Shown here one piece after another: positions 1 through 8,168 of a stretch of 64,000 nucleotides of DNA. A program made the position numbers and the translations under genes. The DNA is from an uncultured Kordia sp. (GTDB lineage Bacteria; Bacteroidota; Bacteroidia; Flavobacteriales; Flavobacteriaceae), in NCBI RefSeq assembly GCF_947496985.1, contig NZ_CANMEZ010000003.1:558001-622000 (forward strand). Reading direction: 5' to 3'. The first letter of the stretch is position 1, and each line of letters begins with the position of its first letter. Under the pieces are notes generated by a model. It saw only the letters and a list, made by a program, of their open reading frames with translations. It did no database searches and had not been told where the DNA came from.

Positions 1-1785
1 ACTGTAAATGCCGGTGGATTAGGAATGGTAGCTATTGGAGTCGGTGGAGCTGATGCAGTAGATGTAATGGCTGGAATGCCTTGGGAATTAAAATTCCCTA
101 AACTAATTGGTGTGAAATTAACTGGAAAAATCTCTGGTTGGGCAGCACCAAAAGATGTAATTTTAAAAGTAGCTGGAATTGTTTCTGCGAAAGGTGGAAC
201 TGGAGCTATTGTAGAATATTTTGGACCTGGAGCTGTTTCTATGTCTTGTACAGGAAAAGGAACCATCTGTAACATGGGAGCTGAAATAGGAGCTACAACT
301 TCTACTTTTGGATATGATGAATCTATGGAACGTTACTTACGTGCCACTGATAGGAGTGATGTTGCGGATGCAGCAAACGAAGTAAAAGAGTATTTAACAG
401 GTGATGCTGAAGTATACGCTAATCCAGAACAATACTTTGATCAAGTTATTGAAATTAACTTATCAGAACTTGGTCCATTATTAAACGGACCGTTTACACC
501 AGATTTATCTACAACGGTTGGTACAGAAATGACAGGGAAAGCACAAGAAAATGATTGGCCATTACAAGTAGAATGGGGATTAATAGGTTCTTGTACAAAC
601 TCATCATACGAGGATTTATCAAGAGCATCTTCTGTTGCACAACAAGCGCTTGATAAAGGAATCAAAATGAAGTCTGAATTAGGAATCAATCCAGGATCAG
701 AACAAGTGCGTTACACAGCAGAACGCGATGGAATCCTTGATATATTTGAAAAATTAGACGCAAAAATATTTACAAACGCATGTGGACCATGCATTGGACA
801 ATGGGCGCGTTACTCAGATCCAAAAAACGCACCAAAAAACAGTATTGTTCATTCATTCAACAGAAACTTTGCAAAGCGTGCTGATGGAAACCCAAATACG
901 CATGCATTTGTAGCTTCTCCTGAAGTTACAGCAGCAATCGCTATTGCAGGTCGTTTAGACTTTAATCCAATGACAGACACGCTGATTAATGAAAATGGAG
1001 AAGAAGTAATGCTAGATGAGCCGACTGGATGGGAATTACCTCCAAAAGGTTTTGATGTAAAAGACAACGGATACTTAGCTCCAGAAGAAGATGGAAGTCA
1101 TGTAGAGATTAAAGTTGATCCTAATTCTGAGCGTTTAGAGTTATTAACTCCATTTACACCAATCGGTTCTGAAATCAACGGAGCAAAACTATTAATAAAA
1201 GCACATGGGAAATGTACAACAGATCATATCTCAATGGCTGGACCTTGGTTACGTTTCCGTGGACATTTAGATAACATTTCTAACAACTGTCTAATTGGAG
1301 CCGTAAATGCATACAACATGAAAACTAACTTTGTAAAAAGTCAGTTAGATGGTGAATATGACGCAGTTCCAAAAACAGCTCGTGCATATAAAGCAGCTGG
1401 AGTGTATACAATTGTAGTTGGAGATCATAACTACGGAGAAGGTTCTTCACGTGAGCATGCAGCAATGGAGCCAAGACACTTAGGTGTTGCAGCAGTAATT
1501 GTAAAATCATTTGCACGTATTCACGAAACAAACCTTAAAAAACAAGGAATGTTAGGATTAACGTTTGCTACTGAAAGTGATTATGATTTAATTCAAGAAG
1601 ATGATACATTCAACTTTGTAGACTTAAACGAATTTGCACCAGGAAAACCATTAACTATTGAAGCAGTTCATGCAGATGGAAGCAAAGACGTAATCGTTGC
1701 AAATCATACTTATAACCAAAGTCAGATTGACTGGTATAATGAAGGTTCTGCTTTAAACTTAATAAAGAAAGAAAACAACGCTTAA
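1..1785 (+). CDS. acn: Aconitate hydratase, 3' part of gene
   Basis: TCA-cycle aconitase, interconverting citrate and isocitrate through a 4Fe-4S cluster in the cytoplasm. The frame is open from base 1, upstream of the first ATG at 25, so the gene is cut by the window start; 594 codons of an enzyme usually about 750 aa are present. Two of the cluster-ligand motifs are visible: SCTNSS (Cys codon at 592) and CGPCIG (Cys codons at 781 and 790). The C-terminal swivel domain follows, with [10 protein letters not shown] and KSFARIH. The product is sure; which aconitase subclass is less so. A strong hairpin follows the stop codon. Confidence 0.96.
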   Translation, partial: TVNAGGLGMVAIGVGGADAVDVMAGMPWELKFPKLIGVKLTGKISGWAAPKDVILKVAGIVSAKGGTGAIVEYFGPGAVSMSCTGKGTICNMGAEIGATTSTFGYDESMERYLRATDRSDVADAANEVKEYLTGDAEVYANPEQYFDQVIEINLSELGPLLNGPFTPDLSTTVGTEMTGKAQENDWPLQVEWGLIGSCTNSSYEDLSRASSVAQQALDKGIKMKSELGINPGSEQVRYTAERDGILDIFEKLDAKIFTNACGPCIGQWARYSDPKNAPKNSIVHSFNRNFAKRADGNPNTHAFVASPEVTAAIAIAGRLDFNPMTDTLINENGEEVMLDEPTGWELPPKGFDVKDNGYLAPEEDGSHVEIKVDPNSERLELLTPFTPIGSEINGAKLLIKAHGKCTTDHISMAGPWLRFRGHLDNISNNCLIGAVNAYNMKTNFVKSQLDGEYDAVPKTARAYKAAGVYTIVVGDHNYGEGSSREHAAMEPRHLGVAAVIVKSFARIHETNLKKQGMLGLTFATESDYDLIQEDDTFNFVDLNEFAPGKPLTIEAVHADGSKDVIVANHTYNQSQIDWYNEGSALNLIKKENNA

Positions 1786-1810
1786 TAAAAAGCAGTTTGT
1801 TTTAAGATAA

Positions 1811-1846
1811 AAAAGCCCTGAATGGAAACATTCAGGGCTTTTTGTT
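1811..1846 (+). terminator. Intrinsic terminator after aconitase
   Basis: Perfect 14-bp inverted repeat (AAAAGCCCTGAATG, loop GAAA, then the complement) running into a T-rich stretch 25 bases after the aconitase stop codon. Confidence 0.9.
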
Positions 1847-1991
1847 TTGGATGATATAATTTTTAACTTACTAAGATTAATATCTTTAAGACATATATAA
1901 ATAATCCGTTTTTTTGTAGATTAGAATACTGAGGATACGTAAACTATCAATAGATACTGAATTGATAATAGCTATAGTGTAGTTTAGATAG

Positions 1992-2230
1992 AAGGCTTTC
2001 AATGTGCAACAAAGCATACACAAAAACGTTATAATATCTAAGATTTGCTTGAATATAACGCTGAAAGATAACTATCAAATTGAAGTATATTCAACGGGTT
2101 GTTCTATCCGTTCTGAGATGATGTGTTACAACGATTGGTAAATAATTATCTCAAAGAAAAACACAATAAAACGATTTTAGAAGTATATGATGAAGTAAAT
2201 TCCATTTTTTATAACATATCTGATGAGTAA
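1992..2230 (+). pseudogene. Frameshifted gene remnant of unknown family
   Basis: Two adjacent open frames read like one protein broken by a shift. Frame one (1992-2141) gives a peptide ending around NYQIEVYSTGCSIRSEM. A different frame (from about 2117) continues DDVLQRLVNNYLKEKHNKT and so on to a stop at 2230. Both have coding-like composition, but there is no start and no family I recognise. It could also be two chance open stretches. The bases between the terminator and 1992, and from 2231 to 2314, show nothing I can name. Confidence 0.3.
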
Positions 2231-2314
2231 TAGCTTTTATTTTTGAATCTAATACTCTCTAGGTTTATTTTATTAACTTAGGTTTTCTTAATATTGAAAC
2301 AATAAATTACAAAG

Positions 2315-2887
2315 ATGGCTCATAAGAAGAAAGGACATTTAACAACTACAGTAGAATGGTCTAAACATTTGCGAAAGTATATGAAGAACCAATTTTGGAG
2401 AGGTGAGCGAAACGCAGGTAAAAGATTAATTCGAAAAGAATTGTTTGAAACTGACAATGCTATGTGGCGATTTGAAGAGTTAGTTAAAACATTAATAGCA
2501 ATGTCATCATCTTTTGAGCGTCAAAAAGAAATATACGGATTTGGAGCAACAGCAGATGAAATGCTAATGGATTTTTATTCACACTACACATTAAACAAAG
2601 TGAAGTTTTTGGAGCGAAAATTCATTACTAATGAGTCTAAAAAATTATTAGATGATATTGATTCCTTGACAGATAGTTGGAGTGATGAAAAAGAAGAAGA
2701 CTTTTGGTTTGAAATGGAAAACTATGAAGAAGATTGGAATGTGCTTCGAGGAAAAGCAAAATTAGCCTTAGTAAAATTAGGTAAGGATAAATGTACTGTT
2801 GAAGTGAAACATGAAAATAATTTTGATGAAAACGGAAATATAGTTATGCAAAAAACTAAGATTGAATTAAAAGAAAACGAAGGGTAA
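2315..2887 (+). CDS. Hypothetical protein, 190 aa
   Basis: I do not recognise a family. The product is a soluble, highly charged, probably mainly helical protein. The N-terminus is strongly basic (starts MAHKKKGHLTTTVEW, with KNQFWRGERNAGKRLIRKE at about 25-45) and the middle and C-terminus are acidic (DEKEEDFWFEMENYEEDW). There is no signal peptide or membrane segment. It starts at an ATG preceded by the A/T-rich leader usual here. The basic N-terminus would suit nucleic-acid binding, but that is only a guess. Confidence 0.6.
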   Translation: MAHKKKGHLTTTVEWSKHLRKYMKNQFWRGERNAGKRLIRKELFETDNAMWRFEELVKTLIAMSSSFERQKEIYGFGATADEMLMDFYSHYTLNKVKFLERKFITNESKKLLDDIDSLTDSWSDEKEEDFWFEMENYEEDWNVLRGKAKLALVKLGKDKCTVEVKHENNFDENGNIVMQKTKIELKENEG

Positions 2888-2940
2888 CCCCCTTTTATAA
2901 GCGTACACTTCATTCGTTAGATAGCGTTATATAGTATGAA

Positions 2941-3405
2941 ATGGCATATTTAGCAGATATATACATAATTAAAGAATCGAGATCTAAAAAAATGGGAATT
3001 GATTTCTTGAACCATTTTCTTCCGTTACGAGAAGAAAGCTCAGATGAATATCTAATACCTCAATATTCAGATAATCCAATTAGAGAATTTGACAATGCTA
3101 CTGATTTAATGAATTTCTTGGAGTCAAACTCTGAATATTCGCAAAGTATATATTGGAGTAATTTAGATGAAAACAATCTCAATAAACATGGAATGATATT
3201 TTATACGAAAGATGGAAATATGATTTTCGGAATTTCAAGAAATGCAGACATGAGCGGTCAACTGAATACAGCTAATGAAGATGAATGCCTACAATTGATG
3301 AAAGATTATTTTAATACAGAAATTGGATACATACATTACGAAAACCCACCAGCCAATACTTTAGATGAATTTGTTAGAATAGTAGAAAAATTAAAAAGGA
3401 ACTAA
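2941..3405 (+). CDS. Hypothetical protein, 154 aa
   Basis: Unrecognised cytoplasmic protein without signal peptide or membrane helix. The mixed alpha/beta pattern (MAYLADIYIIKE at the start; MIFYTKDGNMIFGIS in the middle) and the aromatic, acidic middle resemble small SUKH/immunity-like or 'barstar-like' orphan proteins, but no diagnostic motif is present. It lies 53 bases after the preceding hypothetical gene and 23 bases before the next, so the three may be co-transcribed. Confidence 0.6.
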   Translation: MAYLADIYIIKESRSKKMGIDFLNHFLPLREESSDEYLIPQYSDNPIREFDNATDLMNFLESNSEYSQSIYWSNLDENNLNKHGMIFYTKDGNMIFGISRNADMSGQLNTANEDECLQLMKDYFNTEIGYIHYENPPANTLDEFVRIVEKLKRN

Positions 3406-3428
3406 GTATTTAAAACCATTTGAAGACT

Positions 3429-4457
3429 ATGCAAAAAATAGCAATCATACTACTTTTTTTTATATCATCTCAAGTTTTTGGACAACGTGATTTAAAAATA
3501 ACGATTGCTGATTTTAATAACGATATGGTTGATGATACGCTAAAAACCTTCTATGAAGGCGGAAGTGGTTTTGGAGGAAGATATGTTCAAATGACAAATG
3601 GAAAGACCAACGAACGCTTTGAGCTTACAAATAATGGGTGTTCTTGTGAAATAAAAAGAATGGTACTTATGACTCCGGCACTTGCTAAAAGTGAAAATCA
3701 ACTTTTCCTGAAAGAACTAAAAGCACAATTACTTCCAGAGAAAAGAAATAAACCAGATGCTTCCTTAGATTGGATTATAAAAAGTGCATATGCTAACAAA
3801 AAACTAGAAAACAATAAATTCTTTGATTTAATTATAGACCCGAAAAACAGTTGGAGAAATACAGAATTTGAATACCCAAGCAATTATTACATAGAAGTTG
3901 AAGGTGATACATTAACTAAATTATATGGTACTGCTTACGAAGCTCCTGAATGGTTGCATAAAAAAGCTACTAAAGGGTTTTTAGTGTATTATGCGCACAA
4001 TCACTATAGAAATAAAGTAGGAGACAGCTTGCAAATTTCAGATAATAATGGTTTTTATAAAGTATATCAAACATCGCATGGAGTTATAGTAAAAAAAGGA
4101 AACCTTCATAAGTGGATTTTTATTAGTGATATTTCCATAACTGGTGCGCCAGATAAGTTACGATGGGAATCCATACAAATGACAAAACTTTATGGGAAGT
4201 ACTTATTTATACAACAAGACTTACCACCAAGTGGAGAATACAAGTTATTTGTACTAAATATTGAAACGGGCATTTGTGGGAGATTAAAATATGATTTTTC
4301 AAATGCAGATAATAGTGTTGAGAATCAAAGAGATACTTCTTTATTTCAAGGAGAATCAATTATAATAAATACACAAGGTGAACAAGTTACTTATAAGTTG
4401 AAAAATATTTTTAAAGAGCTTGAAACGCAGTATATCACAAAGAAGAAACGTAATTAA
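3429..4457 (+). CDS. Exported hypothetical protein
   Basis: Secreted or periplasmic protein of unknown function, 342 aa. The N-terminus (MQKIAIILLFFISSQVFGQ) is a clear Sec signal peptide, with cleavage expected just before the Gln at about residue 19. The mature protein begins with RDLKITIADFNNDMVDDTL and carries a CSC-type cysteine pair near residue 75. I chose the ATG at 3429; an in-frame TTG at 3420 would add MKT, giving a less typical signal peptide. No lipobox, sorting domain or enzyme motif is seen. Confidence 0.65.
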   Translation: MQKIAIILLFFISSQVFGQRDLKITIADFNNDMVDDTLKTFYEGGSGFGGRYVQMTNGKTNERFELTNNGCSCEIKRMVLMTPALAKSENQLFLKELKAQLLPEKRNKPDASLDWIIKSAYANKKLENNKFFDLIIDPKNSWRNTEFEYPSNYYIEVEGDTLTKLYGTAYEAPEWLHKKATKGFLVYYAHNHYRNKVGDSLQISDNNGFYKVYQTSHGVIVKKGNLHKWIFISDISITGAPDKLRWESIQMTKLYGKYLFIQQDLPPSGEYKLFVLNIETGICGRLKYDFSNADNSVENQRDTSLFQGESIIINTQGEQVTYKLKNIFKELETQYITKKKRN

Positions 4458-4589
4458 GAACTGAGTTATGTTTGAAATTCAATTAATCTAGTTTTAAACT
4501 ACAAAGAATCAAAATCAGTGTAAAGTCGAAGTACAAACATTTGGCAATACGATCTATAATTAAGAAATTAGCAACTTAAACTTGAATTC

Positions 4590-5900
4590 TTGAGAGTCAC
4601 GTTAAAAATTTCCCTAGAAAGTACCCAACAAGTAAAACAACAATTATTGTTATGGAGTCAACAATATCACGAAGTTGTTTGGCTTGATTCTAATAATTAT
4701 GCACAAAAACACAGCGAATTTGACGCTATCTTGGCTGTTGATGCATTTACGGTGTTACAAACAGATTATACAAACGCTTTTCAAAAACTAGACGAATATC
4801 AGCGTACAACGCAAGATTGGATTTTTGGATATCTATCTTACGATTTAAAAAATGATGTTGAAAATTTAGTTTCTCAAAATTATGATGGGTTAGAATTTCC
4901 TGAATTGTATTTTTTTCAACCTAAAAAACTATTTTTCCTAAAAGGAAATCAGCTAGAAGTACAATATTTACGAGCTGTTGACGACGAATTAGATGAAGAT
5001 ATAGAAACGATATTAAATGCTAAAATTGATGCAGAAGTATTTACAAATACAGTTTCTAACAAAGAACATCGTCCTAAAATAAAATTACGTATTCACAAGG
5101 ATGAATATCACGAAAAAGTAAACCAAGTCTTAGCACATATTCATCGCGGAGATATATACGAAGCTAATTTTTGTCAAGAATTTTACGCAGAAAATGCAAC
5201 CATTGATCCGTTGTCAACGTATGTACATTTAAATACAATCTCAAAACCACCATTTGCAACGTACATGCGTTTGAGTGATAAATATATTCTATCAGCTTCT
5301 CCAGAACGATATATTAAGAAAAATGGTGTTAAAATTACATCGCAACCAATTAAAGGGACTGCCAAGCGCGTCAGTAATCCAATTGAAGATCAGCAATTAG
5401 CAATAGATCTACAAAATGATGAAAAAGAACGCGCAGAAAATGTAATGATTGTTGATTTGGTTCGAAATGACTTAGCGAAAACCGCTAAAAAAGGAAGTGT
5501 ACACGTAGAAGAATTATGCAAAGTATATACGTTTGATCAAGTACATCAAATGATTTCTACGGTAACTTCAAAAGTATCGAAAACCCAAAACCCAGTTGAA
5601 ATTTTACAAACAACATTTCCAATGGGAAGCATGACTGGAGCACCAAAAATTTCAGCAATGCAAATCATTGAAAACTTGGAAGAAACCAAACGTGGTATCT
5701 ATTCGGGCACAATTGGCTACTTTACACCTAACAACGACTTTGATTTTAATGTTGTCATTCGTTCTATTTTATATAATAGTAGTAAAAAATACGTATCCTA
5801 CTCTGTTGGTGGCGCTATTACTGCAAAATCAATTCCTGAAAAGGAATATGAAGAATGCTTGATAAAAGCCAAAGCCATGCGAGAAGCGTTGGAATCATAA
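4590..5900 (+). CDS. pabB: Aminodeoxychorismate synthase component I
   Basis: Chorismate-binding enzyme of folate synthesis: with a glutamine amidotransferase partner it makes 4-amino-4-deoxychorismate. The C-terminal 270 residues hold the family motifs in order: HRGDIYEANF, SPERYI, QPIKGT (K255, the lysine typical of the PabB type), DLVRNDLAK, and FPMGSMTGAPK (T349). Its 436 aa suits a stand-alone PabB without fused lyase or amidase. The only in-frame start fitting the N-terminus is a TTG at 4590. Anthranilate synthase TrpE is less likely: the N-terminal domain is short and no trp genes are near. Confidence 0.9.
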   Translation: MRVTLKISLESTQQVKQQLLLWSQQYHEVVWLDSNNYAQKHSEFDAILAVDAFTVLQTDYTNAFQKLDEYQRTTQDWIFGYLSYDLKNDVENLVSQNYDGLEFPELYFFQPKKLFFLKGNQLEVQYLRAVDDELDEDIETILNAKIDAEVFTNTVSNKEHRPKIKLRIHKDEYHEKVNQVLAHIHRGDIYEANFCQEFYAENATIDPLSTYVHLNTISKPPFATYMRLSDKYILSASPERYIKKNGVKITSQPIKGTAKRVSNPIEDQQLAIDLQNDEKERAENVMIVDLVRNDLAKTAKKGSVHVEELCKVYTFDQVHQMISTVTSKVSKTQNPVEILQTTFPMGSMTGAPKISAMQIIENLEETKRGIYSGTIGYFTPNNDFDFNVVIRSILYNSSKKYVSYSVGGAITAKSIPEKEYEECLIKAKAMREALES

Positions 5901-5927
5901 GAATAGTAGTTACATAAAGCTAACTTT

Positions 5928-6608
5928 TTATTCTCCTTCTTCAACTAATTCAATCTCTTCAAGTCTAATAGGCGGTTGAGGAGGCGGTAAAGGTTGAGGT
6001 GGTGTTGGTATCAATATTCGCTCACGTATCCATATTTTTAAATCGTTTCTGTCTGTAACAGATTCGTAGGCATTTACAAGTCGTTTTAACGTATTAGGGA
6101 ATTTCTTCAAACCATCTGAATCATACGATATAAAAATTAATAACTTTTCCGGACTGTGACACAAATAAGGAATTTTACCATTATTTTCTAAATCTCTACG
6201 GAGTACATTTGCTAAACTATCCAACGGATAAAAATGTTCATTTAGTTTATTGATGGTATCGTTGTGAATTTCAATGACATTTTTTTGTTTAATTAAAATA
6301 CAACCCGTGTTTTCGGAACACGGAATACGTAAATAAACCCTTCTCAATTCGTTTTCACCTTGTAATGTAACTTTTGGGATACTATCATGACAAGCAATCA
6401 TTTCTGCTCTATTTATCAATTCATCATAATCTTTAAACTGATCCAATTGCAACTCAACACTCATCTGGTCATTTTCAGTTTCATGAAGACCAAAATCTTT
6501 TTCAATGATTTTAACCACCTTCTTTTCTACTTTTTCATCAATATTTTGACAACTTGAAATCACCAAAGTCCATAGAATACAAATGGTTATTCTTAATAGG
6601 ATTTTCAT
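5928..6608 (-). CDS. Hypothetical lipoprotein
   Basis: 226-aa predicted lipoprotein of unknown function. I chose the start MKILLRITICILWTLVISSC because it places a lipobox (VISSC) at the end of a 20-residue signal peptide; an upstream in-frame ATG would add 13 residues before it. Acidic residues soon after the cysteine may favour outer-membrane surface export in Flavobacteria, which is weak evidence. The C-terminus is proline-rich (PTPPQPLPPPQPP) and acidic. It is convergent with pabB and divergent from tilS. Confidence 0.65.
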   Translation of the reverse strand: MKILLRITICILWTLVISSCQNIDEKVEKKVVKIIEKDFGLHETENDQMSVELQLDQFKDYDELINRAEMIACHDSIPKVTLQGENELRRVYLRIPCSENTGCILIKQKNVIEIHNDTINKLNEHFYPLDSLANVLRRDLENNGKIPYLCHSPEKLLIFISYDSDGLKKFPNTLKRLVNAYESVTDRNDLKIWIRERILIPTPPQPLPPPQPPIRLEEIELVEEGE

Positions 6609-6782
6609 ACTGTTAAATGTACAATAATTCATGTAGTACAGATTCATTTTACTTTAAAAATAGATGAACGTAGTGTGGAAGATTTCAAAAATGAAGCAAA
6701 ACTTTCTACTTTTTCATGAAATAAAAAAAGCAAGTATGACTTCAAATTATAACAATAACATAACATTTCTAGACCATTTTTG

Positions 6783-6811
6783 TTGATAATTCATCTATTT
6801 AATTATCTTTG
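6783..6811 (+). promoter_or_regulatory. Candidate Bacteroidota promoter for tilS
   Basis: TTG at 6783-6785 and TATCTTTG at 6804-6811, 18 bases apart, match the Bacteroidota primary-sigma consensus (-33 TTTG, -7 TAnnTTTG). Transcription would begin near 6818, about 40 bases before the TTG start codon. Confidence 0.55.
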
Positions 6812-6857
6812 GAACAGTAAGTATCATAAGGGCTTGAACTCTCTTTAACCTATTCGT

Positions 6858-8168
6858 TTGCTAGGAAATATAGAAAAACATATTGCTGAAAAATTACCGT
6901 TTTTGCAAGAGCAAAAATTACTGATAGCTATTAGTGGTGGACTTGATAGTGTTGTCATGACACACTTGTTTCATACATTAGGATATAATATTCGCTTGGC
7001 ACATTGTAATTTTCAACTACGTGGAACGGAAAGTGATGAAGATGAATTGTTTGTGAAGAATCTAGCAAATACATTGAATGTTGAGCTACATACAAAAGCG
7101 TTTGAAACGAAAACATATGCAACTGAGCATAAAGAATCGATTCAAATGGCGGCACGGTCGTTACGATATGAATGGTTTCAAGAATTAGCAACAACATTTA
7201 AATACGATTACATTCTTACTGCACACCATGCGGATGATGCGTTAGAAACGTTTCTAATAAACTTATCACGCGGAACTGGTATAGATGGATTGACAGGTAT
7301 TCCTGAAAATAATGGAAACATTGTACGTCCACTATTGCCTTACACACGAAGTGAACTAAAAAATTACGCTAAAAGTAATAACATACAATGGCGAGAAGAC
7401 AGTAGTAATGCTTCTACAAAGTATATACGTAACAAAATACGTCATGATATTGTTCCGCTGTTAAAAGAATTACATCCAACGTTTACAGAGAACTTTCAAG
7501 CTACGCAGCAACATTTACAAGAAAGTAAACAAATTGTTAAGAGTAGTATAGAACAACTAAAAACGACAGTAATTACAGAAGTCGCTGATGGAAGTTTACA
7601 AATTGATATCAAAAAAATTCAAGAAACTGCGTATCCAAAAGCATATCTATTTGAATTATTACATTCGTATGGATTTACCGCTTGGAAAGATGTCGTAGAT
7701 TTGTTAGATGGACAAAGTGGAAAACAATTATTTTCTAAAAAATATCGTTTAATAAAAGATAGAGAATACTTGTTGTTGCAACCAATACAAAATGAAGAAA
7801 AAATAAATGAAATTGAGATATTGGATACAACCAAAAACATTACAAATCCTATAAAATTACAATTAGAAGAAGTCGCAACAATGACCACGACAGGAAGTTC
7901 AGTGTTATATGTTGATAAAAAGTTGTTAAAGTTTCCGCTAATCGTAAGAAAATGGAAAAATGGAGACTATTTTTATCCGTTTGGGATGAAAGGAAAAAAG
8001 AAATTAAGTAAGTACTTCAAAGATGAAAAGTATTCGTTGATAGATAAAGAAAATCAATGGTTACTTTGTAATGAAGGACAAATCGTTTGGGTTATTGGAA
8101 AACGCTCTGATAACCGATATAAATTAACCCAACCAACCAACACAATTATTAAGTTTACATTGCAATGA
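6858..8168 (+). CDS. tilS: tRNA(Ile)-lysidine synthase
   Basis: Adds lysine to C34 of the CAU-anticodon tRNA-Ile so that it reads AUA; essential in nearly all bacteria. The PP-loop ATP-binding motif SGGLDS sits at residues 26-31. HHADDALET, the RPLLPYTRSEL segment and REDSSN follow in the N-terminal domain, and a C-terminal TilS domain (VRKWKNGDYFYPFGMKGKKKLSKYF) closes the 436-aa protein, a normal length. The start is TTG; no ATG lies before the PP-loop. Its last four bases overlap the next gene (ATGA), so the two are translationally coupled. Confidence 0.95.
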   Translation: MLGNIEKHIAEKLPFLQEQKLLIAISGGLDSVVMTHLFHTLGYNIRLAHCNFQLRGTESDEDELFVKNLANTLNVELHTKAFETKTYATEHKESIQMAARSLRYEWFQELATTFKYDYILTAHHADDALETFLINLSRGTGIDGLTGIPENNGNIVRPLLPYTRSELKNYAKSNNIQWREDSSNASTKYIRNKIRHDIVPLLKELHPTFTENFQATQQHLQESKQIVKSSIEQLKTTVITEVADGSLQIDIKKIQETAYPKAYLFELLHSYGFTAWKDVVDLLDGQSGKQLFSKKYRLIKDREYLLLQPIQNEEKINEIEILDTTKNITNPIKLQLEEVATMTTTGSSVLYVDKKLLKFPLIVRKWKNGDYFYPFGMKGKKKLSKYFKDEKYSLIDKENQWLLCNEGQIVWVIGKRSDNRYKLTQPTNTIIKFTLQ

